From: Lachnospiraceae bacterium
GTDB lineage: Bacteria > Bacillota > Clostridia > Lachnospirales > Lachnospiraceae
DNA: 7,617 bases
Reading direction: 5' to 3'
Assembly (NCBI GenBank): GCA_017446125.1
Contig: JAFSRL010000192.1
Coordinates: forward strand, 1 to 7,617
Shown here: positions 1 to 5,825 of the stretch, piece by piece
Position numbering within the stretch: position 1 is the first letter of the stretch
How the letters are laid out: every line of letters begins with the position of its first letter
Position numbers and translations under genes: made by a program
The notes under the pieces: model-generated
The model's input: only the letters and a program-made list of their open reading frames with translations
Database searches by the model: none
What the model was told of the DNA's origin: nothing

Positions 1-56
1 GTCGTGAATCCCGCGTTCATCACTTTTCCGTTTTCAATCACCGCATTGCTTGCCAT
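1..56 (-). CDS. flgD: Flagellar hook-assembly scaffold FlgD, N-terminal fragment (partial)
   Basis: Only the first 18 codons lie in the window; the rest continues past base 1. The ATG is at 56-54 and the peptide begins MASNAVIENGKVMNAGFT. No domain can be recognised in so short a piece, so the call rests on position: the gene after fliK in Bacillota fla/che operons is flgD (ylxG), which caps the growing hook and is needed for addition of hook subunits. The start is supported by a strong Shine-Dalgarno sequence, AAAGGAG, at 70-64. The gap after the fliK stop is 18 bases, so the two genes are almost certainly co-transcribed. The reading as a protein start is fairly sure; the name is an inference from gene order. 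Confidence 0.6.
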   Translation of the reverse strand, partial: MASNAVIENGKVMNAGFT

Positions 57-63
57 AATCTTT

Positions 64-70
64 CTCCTTT
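64..70 (-). promoter_or_regulatory. Ribosome binding site for the gene after fliK (flgD)
   Basis: AAAGGAG on the minus strand, followed by AAAGATT and then the ATG at 56. The match to the anti-Shine-Dalgarno sequence and the 7-base spacing fix the start of the partial gene at the window edge. Confidence 0.75.
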
Positions 71-74
71 GGCG

Positions 75-1553
75 TTACGCCATATAGTCGAGCCGGTTGC
101 CGCTTCTTGCCATCATGTCCGCCGCGATTCGTTCCGCTTCGCTCATTTCGTCTACGCCTTCCACATCAAACGCATCATCGTCCAAATTGATTCTGCGGAT
201 TCTGGATTGCTGCGGTGCGTTTTCGGCCTGCCCTTGCGAATTAGGGTCGCCCGCGCCCTGCTGTAGGTTCTGTTCGAAGGCGTGGCTTTCGACCGTCACG
301 GAAATCTCGGTTACCTTTAAGCCCTGTTCGTCGAAGCGCTGCTGTAATTCCGCCATCTGCAGTTCGAGCGCCTGCCGCACCGTTTCGTTCTGGGTTAAGA
401 ACCTTGCGGTCATGTTGCCGTCGACGCCTTCGGAAACCTGGACGATGACGTGTCCCAGGCTCTGGGGATGAAGCGCCAACTCCATCGTCCTGGTGTCGGG
501 GGTTGCCTCCACGCGGATGAACTCCGTCATCTGACGTAAGATGTCTTCCGCCTGCGTCAAGGCTTCGGTTCCGGTTCCGGCAACCTGCGAAGCGGCCTCG
601 GCGTAAACCTCCGATACGTTCTGCGTCAGGTTCTGCGCCACCTCATCCATCACGTTCGTGTACTCGATACGCTCTGTCGGTGTACCTGCGCCGTTTCTGT
701 TTCCGGTGTTACCCCGGTTGTCTTTCGTTTCGCCTTCTGCGGTGCGCAGGTTGTTCTGTGCATTCTCCTGCATCAGCTCTTCTTCCTGCATCACCATGTC
801 GCCTTCCTCCTCCACGTCAACCGCTACCCTCGGTGCGGTGTCGGTGGCCTCGACTCTGGCGTTCACGGGCGTATTCGCAATCATTTCGGGATTGATAAAT
901 GCCGTCTGGATCAGATCCATGTTCAGACCGGCACTGAGATTTTCAATCGCCGTGGTCAGTTGTTCTTCCGACAGATCGAACTGTTCGAGCAATGCAGTCG
1001 TCAACTCACTCGCGGTGTCCATCAACTGCTGCAAATCCTGAAATAACGCGTCGTTCGTCAGTAGCTCTGTTTCGTCTGTCGTTCCCGTTAATTCCATTGT
1101 CAAGGTGCGAAGGTTTTCCGGATTCAGCAGGTCCGCCGGGCTCATCCCTAAGTGCTCCATCGCGTTTGTGACTTCCTCCTCAGAGACGTTTAAGACTTCC
1201 GTGGTCTTCTTGATCATCGCCTGTCCCGCGTCCGTGACCGCATCCTGTAAGGTGGACTCGGTGGTCTTTTGCTGCAAGGTTCTTGCATTGTCCTCCACCG
1301 TTGTCTGTGTGCGGTTCACCGGGGTGTTGACGGAGATCTTCGAAATCAGATCGGTGGCCCTTGCGAGGTCCTCGTTCTGACCGACCGGAAAGGCATTCAT
1401 CGCGGCGCCGAATCCTGCGCTCATCACATCGTCAAACGTCACCGCGCCCGGCTCCTTGTTCTTCAGGTTCTGGGCCTTGACGATTGACGAAGGATAGTCG
1501 GTGCGGATGTAGGACATCATGTCACCCATGCCCTGTAAAGATACATCTGCCAT
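75..1553 (-). CDS. fliK: Flagellar hook-length control protein FliK
   Basis: 492 residues. FliK is exported through the flagellar type III apparatus during hook growth; it measures hook length and its C-terminal domain switches the export gate from hook to filament substrates. Residues about 345-430 match the Flg_hook domain: a segment with MELALHPQSLGHVIVQV (357-373), then a helix of the type ETVRQALELQMAELQQRF (390-407), then a strand GLKVTEISVTVE (411-422). The N-terminal two thirds are polar, Gln/Asn/Thr/Glu-rich and without cysteine, as expected for an exported ruler. A helical motif occurs twice, at residues 121-136 and 192-207. The ATG at 1553 follows GGAAGGAG with about 5 bases of spacing. 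The length is close to B. subtilis FliK, and no frameshift was seen. It follows the ylxF-like gene after a 160-base leader carrying a sigma-28-like promoter, and is followed by flgD after 18 bases. Confidence 0.93.
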   Translation of the reverse strand: MADVSLQGMGDMMSYIRTDYPSSIVKAQNLKNKEPGAVTFDDVMSAGFGAAMNAFPVGQNEDLARATDLISKISVNTPVNRTQTTVEDNARTLQQKTTESTLQDAVTDAGQAMIKKTTEVLNVSEEEVTNAMEHLGMSPADLLNPENLRTLTMELTGTTDETELLTNDALFQDLQQLMDTASELTTALLEQFDLSEEQLTTAIENLSAGLNMDLIQTAFINPEMIANTPVNARVEATDTAPRVAVDVEEEGDMVMQEEELMQENAQNNLRTAEGETKDNRGNTGNRNGAGTPTERIEYTNVMDEVAQNLTQNVSEVYAEAASQVAGTGTEALTQAEDILRQMTEFIRVEATPDTRTMELALHPQSLGHVIVQVSEGVDGNMTARFLTQNETVRQALELQMAELQQRFDEQGLKVTEISVTVESHAFEQNLQQGAGDPNSQGQAENAPQQSRIRRINLDDDAFDVEGVDEMSEAERIAADMMARSGNRLDYMA

Positions 1554-1622
1554 GCTCTCTCCTTCCTTGTCCGAAATGCTTGATTTTCAGGTGTTCCGGA
1601 CGCTTCACTTGGTAAGGTACGC

Positions 1623-1651
1623 GACAAAAAGGATAGACTTTTCCCTTTGTC
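1623..1651 (-). other. Possible stem-loop at the 5' end of the fliK leader
   Basis: Minus-strand bases GACAAAGGGA (1651-1642) can pair with TCCTTTTTGTC (1633-1623), leaving an 8-base loop, one bulged T and one G-T pair. It would begin within a few bases of the start expected from the sigma-28-like promoter. An alternative 6-base stem, ATAGAC with GTCTAT, uses overlapping bases and excludes the first. A further weak stem, TCCGGAA (1600-1594) with TTTCGGA (1576-1570), lies just before the ribosome binding site. The structures are modest and may be chance. I see no riboswitch match and no convincing terminator (the T run is part of the stem). Confidence 0.3.
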
Positions 1652-1659
1652 TATTACAT

Positions 1660-1686
1660 TTATCGGTTTTTCCGGGTGGAACTTTA
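1660..1686 (-). promoter_or_regulatory. Putative sigma-28 (SigD/FliA) promoter of fliK
   Basis: On the minus strand the -35 element TAAA (1686-1683, continuing as TAAAGTT) is separated by 15 bases from ACCGATAA (1667-1660). The flagellar sigma-28 consensus is TAAA-N15-GCCGATAA, so spacing is exact and one base of the -10 differs. An AT-rich run (1713-1687) lies directly upstream and could act as an UP-like element. Transcription would start near 1654, giving a leader of about 100 bases before the fliK ATG. It lies in the only sizeable gap of the window, downstream of the ylxF-like stop. The motif match is direct observation; activity is inference. Confidence 0.72.
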
Positions 1687-1713
1687 GTGAATTTTATAAA
1701 AATTTAAGAAAAA

Positions 1714-3000
1714 TCAATCCGAATTACTCCACCGTCCGGACTGGAACGCGTTTGACGCGTTCGTTGCGCCGGTTGCGCTGTTGGAAGCGCCGGTTCCTGC
1801 GCCTGCAGAAGACCCTGTGGAGGCACCCGTAGAAGCGCCTGTGGAAGCACCCGCAGAAGCGCCGGTACTCGCTCCGGTTGAAGCGCCGGTGCTGGCACCT
1901 GTCGAAGCGCCGGTCGACGCACCACTGCTTGCAGCCGTGTTCGGTGTGATATTGATGGATGTGCTGCCGGCATTGCTCCAGGAGCCGGCGGTATTATCCG
2001 TGGAAACGGCCTGTCCGTTGATGTACGGTAAGGCATCCGGCTTTAAGAGCTTGGTAATCTGTGCCGCGTAATCCTTATCCTGAATTGCGGCTAAAATCGC
2101 GCCGCGGTCGTCGGAGCTCATCTGGTTCAAAATGCGGGCGGCAAGGTTGATGTCCATCGCCTCCGCCTCCATGATGGCGGCAGCCTTCTTGGGCTTCATC
2201 GAGGAATAGGTCGAGGCGTACTTCTGCACCTCCTCCATGTCTTGCTGTTCCTGTAAAACATCCGCATAGATTTCCGCCGCGCGTTCGGGGTCGATCATCT
2301 CATAGTATTCCGCATAAGCGGAAGGGTCCGGCGCATTGTCCGCATAGAGCACCTCCTGGTAGAACTGCTCTCTTGCCGCCATCAAATCCTGCTGCTGCGC
2401 CTCAAAGGGCTCTAAGCGCGCCACTTCCGCCTGCAGGCGTGCAATCTCTTCCGCGGAGGCGTTGTTCAACTGCTGCGCCTCACCCAGTTCAGATTCCAAC
2501 TGCCGCATGTATTCGCTCGAGGGATTTCCGGTGGCGGTCATGGTGCCGTCCGCACCTTCCGCGCCCTCTGTTCCCTCTGTACCTTCCGTTCCTTCCGCGC
2601 CTTCCGTTCCTTCCGCGGGTGTTCCGGAAAACTCGTTTTGCTCCTCCAAGGAGCCCTCCGGCAGAATACGGTTTAAGTACGGGACATCGCGCAAAATGGG
2701 GGCAAGCACGGTCGAGCCGAAGCCGCCCACGTCAAGCTTCACCAAAAGACCCATAATGGCAAGCCACATCATGATGATGAGCATCGTAATTAAGAACGCA
2801 CCCATCCCGCCGGAATCCTCGCCCGCGAGCTCCGCGGCACGGTCATCCAGTTCCTTCGCCCTGGCCTTGCGTTCCTTTTTTAAGTTCTTCTGCTCCACTT
2901 TGAAGGCTTTGCGGTCCGCTTTCAGCGAGGCCTTTGCCCGTTTCGCGTCTCCTCTGGTGTAGATGACGCCGCCGTCAGAGGATACTATTTCTTCCGCCAT
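1714..3000 (-). CDS. ylxF: Membrane-anchored MgtE_N-domain flagellar protein (YlxF/MotE-like)
   Basis: 428 residues, in the position of B. subtilis ylxF between fliJ and fliK. Order of parts: a strongly basic, probably helical N-terminus (about 17-57, many Lys/Arg); one membrane helix at about 66-88 (GAFLITMLIIMMWLAIMGLL); a linker of Glu-Gly-Thr/Ala triplets (130-153); a coiled coil (about 162-212); an MgtE_N-type helical domain (about 227-322) with the pieces IDPERAAEIY, MKPKKAAAIME and AARILNQMSSDDRGAILAAI; and a Ser/Thr/Gly/Ala-rich tail with an ASTG repeat (361-404). The positive-inside rule predicts the N-terminus in the cytoplasm and the rest outside. Rhizobial MotE, which shares this domain, is a periplasmic chaperone for a motility protein; the role here is unproven. 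It is about twice the length I recall for YlxF, because of the low-complexity parts. The ATG at 3000 shares one base with the fliJ stop (TGATG), indicating translational coupling. Confidence 0.82.
   Translation of the reverse strand: MAEEIVSSDGGVIYTRGDAKRAKASLKADRKAFKVEQKNLKKERKARAKELDDRAAELAGEDSGGMGAFLITMLIIMMWLAIMGLLVKLDVGGFGSTVLAPILRDVPYLNRILPEGSLEEQNEFSGTPAEGTEGAEGTEGTEGTEGAEGADGTMTATGNPSSEYMRQLESELGEAQQLNNASAEEIARLQAEVARLEPFEAQQQDLMAAREQFYQEVLYADNAPDPSAYAEYYEMIDPERAAEIYADVLQEQQDMEEVQKYASTYSSMKPKKAAAIMEAEAMDINLAARILNQMSSDDRGAILAAIQDKDYAAQITKLLKPDALPYINGQAVSTDNTAGSWSNAGSTSINITPNTAASSGASTGASTGASTGASTGASTGASAGASTGASTGASTGSSAGAGTGASNSATGATNASNAFQSGRWSNSD
1789..1920 (-). repeat. 12-base coding repeat (ASTG tetrapeptide, 11 units)
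   Basis: Eleven consecutive 12-base units encode residues 361-404 of the YlxF-like protein: eight ASTG, plus ASAG, SSAG and AGTG. Adjacent units use different synonymous codons (GCG TCG ACC GGC, then GCT TCG ACA GGT, then GCC AGC ACC GGC), so the peptide repeat is much better conserved than the DNA repeat. On the plus strand the same region reads as a Val-Glu-Ala-Pro repeat, which is only the antisense shadow. Confidence 0.9.
2542..2613 (-). repeat. 9-base coding repeat (EGT/EGA tripeptide, 8 units)
   Basis: Eight 9-base units encode residues 130-153 of the YlxF-like protein as EGT, EGA, EGT, EGT, EGT, EGA, EGA, DGT. It forms a flexible acidic linker between the membrane helix with its short following segment and the coiled coil. 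Codons vary among units less than in the ASTG repeat, so this tract could be more prone to slippage. Confidence 0.85.
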
Positions 3001-3449
3001 CAGTTATTTACTCCCTGTCCGTAGACAAAGCTTGAACGTTCGTCAACAATCTTTGCTTCTTCCGCCTTTTCTTCCGCGAGATACGCTTCAAATGCTCTTT
3101 CGCGCAGCCGCTCGTGCATCTGGCGCTCCTGCATGGTTGCGGTGAGCTTTTCACGCTCTCTCTCCAGTGCCTGCTCCGCCCTTTGTACGTTAAGCTGCTG
3201 CGTCGCGATGCGGTCGTTCATGATGTCGATTGCCGTTTCGTTCTCGCGAATCTCCATCACATCGATGGCTTTTTCCCGTAAGGCGACACCCTTTTCCTGG
3301 TACATGCGCCTGCGGTTGATGAGCTCCAACAGAATCTCGTTCTCATCGTCCAGCCTTCTTTTTGCGACCGCGAAGTCCATCTTGAACTGGGCTTCTTCTT
3401 TTTCCTTGATGTTCAGGATGCTCTGCATCGAGTAAACAAATCGTGCCAT
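3000..3449 (-). CDS. fliJ: Flagellar export coiled-coil protein FliJ
   Basis: 149 residues, the normal length for the family. FliJ is a cytoplasmic two-helix coiled coil that sits in the centre of the FliI hexamer like a rotary-ATPase stalk, contacts the export gate protein FlhA and handles export chaperones. The start MARFVYSMQSILNIKEKEE matches the usual FliJ opening (aromatic-x-Tyr-x-x-Gln-x-Leu, then a charged helix). Nearly the whole chain is charged heptad helix, and the end, around ERAFEAYLAEEKAEEAK (117-133), fits the second helix of the family. There is no membrane segment. The ATG at 3449 follows GGGGTG with 4 bases of spacing. The gap after fliI is 17 bases, and the stop overlaps the next gene's ATG by one base. 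Confidence 0.9.
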   Translation of the reverse strand: MARFVYSMQSILNIKEKEEAQFKMDFAVAKRRLDDENEILLELINRRRMYQEKGVALREKAIDVMEIRENETAIDIMNDRIATQQLNVQRAEQALEREREKLTATMQERQMHERLRERAFEAYLAEEKAEEAKIVDERSSFVYGQGVNN

Positions 3450-3466
3450 ACAACACCCCGTTCAAC

Positions 3467-4864
3467 TTATCGCTGCGCTTCCGCTTCCGGCACATCAATC
3501 TCCGGCGTGGTGCTGCCTTCCCGGAAGATGCCCTCGAGCATGGAAACAATCTCGTCATACGAATACTTGTCATACGTGCCCTGCATCAAAAAATCATTCA
3601 CCTGGTTGATTTTGCTGATTGCAAAGTCAATCGTCGGATTCGCGCCGGATTTGTATGCGCCGATGTTGATCAAATCCTCCGCGTCGTTGTAGGTTGCAAG
3701 CACGTTCTTCAACCTGCCCGAAGCACGCTTCTGGTCATCGTCCACAATCTGTGACATACAACGGCTGATGGACGCCAGTACGTCGATTGCGGGGTAATGA
3801 TTCTTCTGCGCGAGCTTACGGTTTAAAACAATATGTCCGTCCAGAATGCCGCGTGCGGTATCCGTAATCGGTTCGTTAAAATCATCGCCGTCGACAAGGA
3901 CCGTATAGAGTCCCGTGATAGAGCCTTTCCGGCTGCGCCCGGCGCGTTCCAAAAGCTTGGGCATCTGTGCGTAAACGCTGGGCGGGTACCCGCGGGATAC
4001 GGGCGGTTCGCCGCTTGCAAGACCGATCTCGCGCTGCGCCATCGAAAAACGCGTCAAAGAGTCCATCATGAGCAAAACGTCCTTGCCCTTGTCACGGAAG
4101 TACTCCGCGATGCTCGTTGCGGTCTTCGCCGCCTTCAAACGCTCAAGCGCCGGCTTGTCACTCGTTGCGACCACCACCACGCTTCTTGCCATGCCCTCAG
4201 GTCCCAAGTCCCGCTCGATGAATTCGCGCACCTCACGGCCGCGCTCACCGATCAAGGCAATCACATTGATGTCCGCCTGCGTGTTTCTCGCAAACATGCC
4301 CAGCAATGTCGATTTACCGACACCGGAACCGGCAAAAATCCCGATACGCTGTCCCTTGCCGATGGTAAGGAGTCCGTCCACCGCCTTGACACCTAAGGGC
4401 AACACGTCCGAGATGGGATCGCGCGTCATAGGGTCCGGCGGCTCGTTCTCGATGGAATACATGAGACCGCCTTCGAGCTGACGCCCCTTGCCGTAGCTGG
4501 TACCGTCGATGCGCCCTAAGCCGTCCAGGGTCTGGCCGAGGAGCCCGTCGCCCACGGAAACGCGTAACGGCGCCTCCGTATTCTCCACAATGGACCCCGC
4601 GCCGATGCCGGAGGTGTTCTCGTACGGCATGAGCTGCACATGGTTGTCCTTAAACCCGACCACTTCCGCCATCGTGGGCTTGACGTTGGTATTGATCTGT
4701 TCCCCTTCCTTACGCTTGGGGTAAATCATGCAGATATCCCCGAGCTTTGCCTCGGGACCGGCGGACTCAATCGTTAAGCCCACCACGTTGATCACCTTGC
4801 CGCGCATGCGGTACATGGGGATGTTCTGCAGTTTTTTGTACTTGTCTAAATTGAGTGTCGCCAT
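3467..4864 (-). CDS. fliI: Flagellum-specific ATPase FliI
   Basis: 465 residues, full length. FliI forms the hexameric ATPase of the flagellar type III export apparatus under the basal body; it helps unfold and deliver rod, hook and filament subunits and is related to the F1 ATPase beta subunit. Visible motifs: Walker A GSGVGKST (179-186, Lys184); GERGREV with the catalytic Glu207; Walker B VLLMMD (263-268, Asp268) followed by SLTRFSMAQREI; the family segment PPSVYAQMPKLLERAGR (294-310); and PAIDVLASISR (358-368). The N-terminal beta-barrel (about 20-100) and the helical C-terminal domain are both present. The ATG at 4864 lies one base after the fliH TAA, with only a weak AGG upstream, so translation probably depends on ribosomes finishing fliH. 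All key residues are intact. Confidence 0.97.
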   Translation of the reverse strand: MATLNLDKYKKLQNIPMYRMRGKVINVVGLTIESAGPEAKLGDICMIYPKRKEGEQINTNVKPTMAEVVGFKDNHVQLMPYENTSGIGAGSIVENTEAPLRVSVGDGLLGQTLDGLGRIDGTSYGKGRQLEGGLMYSIENEPPDPMTRDPISDVLPLGVKAVDGLLTIGKGQRIGIFAGSGVGKSTLLGMFARNTQADINVIALIGERGREVREFIERDLGPEGMARSVVVVATSDKPALERLKAAKTATSIAEYFRDKGKDVLLMMDSLTRFSMAQREIGLASGEPPVSRGYPPSVYAQMPKLLERAGRSRKGSITGLYTVLVDGDDFNEPITDTARGILDGHIVLNRKLAQKNHYPAIDVLASISRCMSQIVDDDQKRASGRLKNVLATYNDAEDLINIGAYKSGANPTIDFAISKINQVNDFLMQGTYDKYSYDEIVSMLEGIFREGSTTPEIDVPEAEAQR

Positions 4865-4865
4865 C

Positions 4866-5825
4866 TTACCTGCGCTCGAAGCTCAAAAGCTTTAATTTCC
4901 GGGACAGCTCCTCCAATTCTGTTCCGACACCGCAATCGAAAACCCCGTTTTCCGTTTCAATGGTGCATTCGTTTTCCTTTAAGAGCGGGTCCTCCACGAT
5001 TTCCATGTGGACGTTCGGGTTGGTCACCATCTCCTGCAGGTGTTCCTTCTCGTCGATGATCATGTCGTAGTCATCGCTCGAGACATGCACAATCAGGTTC
5101 GAGTTGCCTTCGATATGGCTTAAGGTGGATTTCACAAGGTGTAAAATAATATTCTTATTGCCCTTAAAATCCACCGCAAAAACATGCTCGTAAATCTGGG
5201 TCAGGACATCGACCAAATCCGCTTCGATGTTGTCCGTCATCTTTTTGTATTCGCGGTCCTGCTCTTCTTTTTGCAGGGCAATCTGTGCCTTTAGGTCCTC
5301 GACCTCCTGCAGCCCCTGGTTATAGCCCTCGTCGTGTCCTTCCTGCAGCCCCTGCTGGATTGCGTTCTGCTTCATCTGTTCCGCGTCAGAGGTTGCCTCC
5401 GCAATAATCTGCTGCGCTCTGGTTTCCGCGTTCGCTAAAATCTCATCGACCTGCGCCTGTAAGGCCTCCTCGTCGATTTGCGGCACGGGTGCGGAAGGCG
5501 GTGCCTCCTGCGGTCTTGTCAACTGATCCAACTGCTCCGGGGAAGCGTCTGTATAACCTTCGCCATCCCCTTCTTCATAGTAGCCGCCTTCCTCGTAGCC
5601 TTCCTCGCCAAACTCCGCCTGCGGCAGAATGGATTCGTTGTCCGGATCCACATAGTCCATGGAAAGCCCTTCCGTAAAGTCGCCGCCAAAATCCACAGCG
5701 CCGCCCTTGCGGATTGCGTCCTGCTCCCTTGCCTCAATCACCCGGTTGTCCGAAAGCGCATTGTTGTCGATGACGACGGTATCGTCCTCCCAGGTGACCC
5801 AATCCGCTTTTAAGAGATTAGCCAA
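4866..5825 (-). CDS. fliH: Flagellar export ATPase regulator/stator FliH (TTG start)
   Basis: 319 residues from a TTG at 5825-5823. FliH binds FliI as a dimer, restrains its ATPase activity and tethers it to the C-ring (FliN) and the gate (FlhA), resembling an F-ATPase peripheral stalk. The N-terminus carries Trp9 and Trp12, spaced as the two Trp of Salmonella FliH. An acidic Tyr/Gly-rich tract (71-92) and a Pro-rich stretch (105-115) follow, then a long coiled coil (about 118-200) with the family GxxxGxxxGxxxG run at Gly159, 163, 167 and 171. The C-terminal FliI-binding domain ends with CTIETENGVFDCGVGTELEEL (287-307), the FliH/YscL signature. A longer frame opens at an ATG at 5918, but that would overlap fliG by 101 bases; the TTG has a perfect GGAGGTGA 8 bases upstream. 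The gene overlaps fliG by 8 bases and ends one base before fliI. Confidence 0.93.
   Translation of the reverse strand: MANLLKADWVTWEDDTVVIDNNALSDNRVIEAREQDAIRKGGAVDFGGDFTEGLSMDYVDPDNESILPQAEFGEEGYEEGGYYEEGDGEGYTDASPEQLDQLTRPQEAPPSAPVPQIDEEALQAQVDEILANAETRAQQIIAEATSDAEQMKQNAIQQGLQEGHDEGYNQGLQEVEDLKAQIALQKEEQDREYKKMTDNIEADLVDVLTQIYEHVFAVDFKGNKNIILHLVKSTLSHIEGNSNLIVHVSSDDYDMIIDEKEHLQEMVTNPNVHMEIVEDPLLKENECTIETENGVFDCGVGTELEELSRKLKLLSFERR

Noticed and set aside
71..81. Inverted repeat GGCGTTACGCC over the fliK stop, as a terminator
   Set aside because: The two 5-base arms are separated by a single base, so no hairpin can form, and no T run follows.
1623..1651. Intrinsic terminator between the ylxF-like gene and fliK
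   Set aside because: The T run is part of the stem rather than after it, the stem is AT-rich and short, and fliK follows in the same direction.
1690..1725. Possible sigma-A promoter (TTGATT then TAAAAT) at the end of the ylxF-like gene
   Set aside because: The spacing is about 15 bases and both boxes are imperfect. The AT-rich run is better seen as context for the sigma-28-like promoter next to it.
1781..2071. Plus-strand open frame with Val-Glu-Ala-Pro repeats
   Set aside because: It is the exact antisense of the ASTG repeat of the YlxF-like gene. No ribosome binding site or sigma-28-like promoter was seen, and the repeat explains the absence of stops.
2373..2962. Plus-strand frames rich in Pro, Ser and Val
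   Set aside because: They are antisense shadows of the EGT/EGA linker and charged helices of the YlxF-like protein; low complexity comes from the coding strand.
3833..4481. Plus-strand frames of 187 and 137 codons opposite fliI
   Set aside because: fliI is intact with all ATPase motifs, and these frames show no domain and no translation signal.
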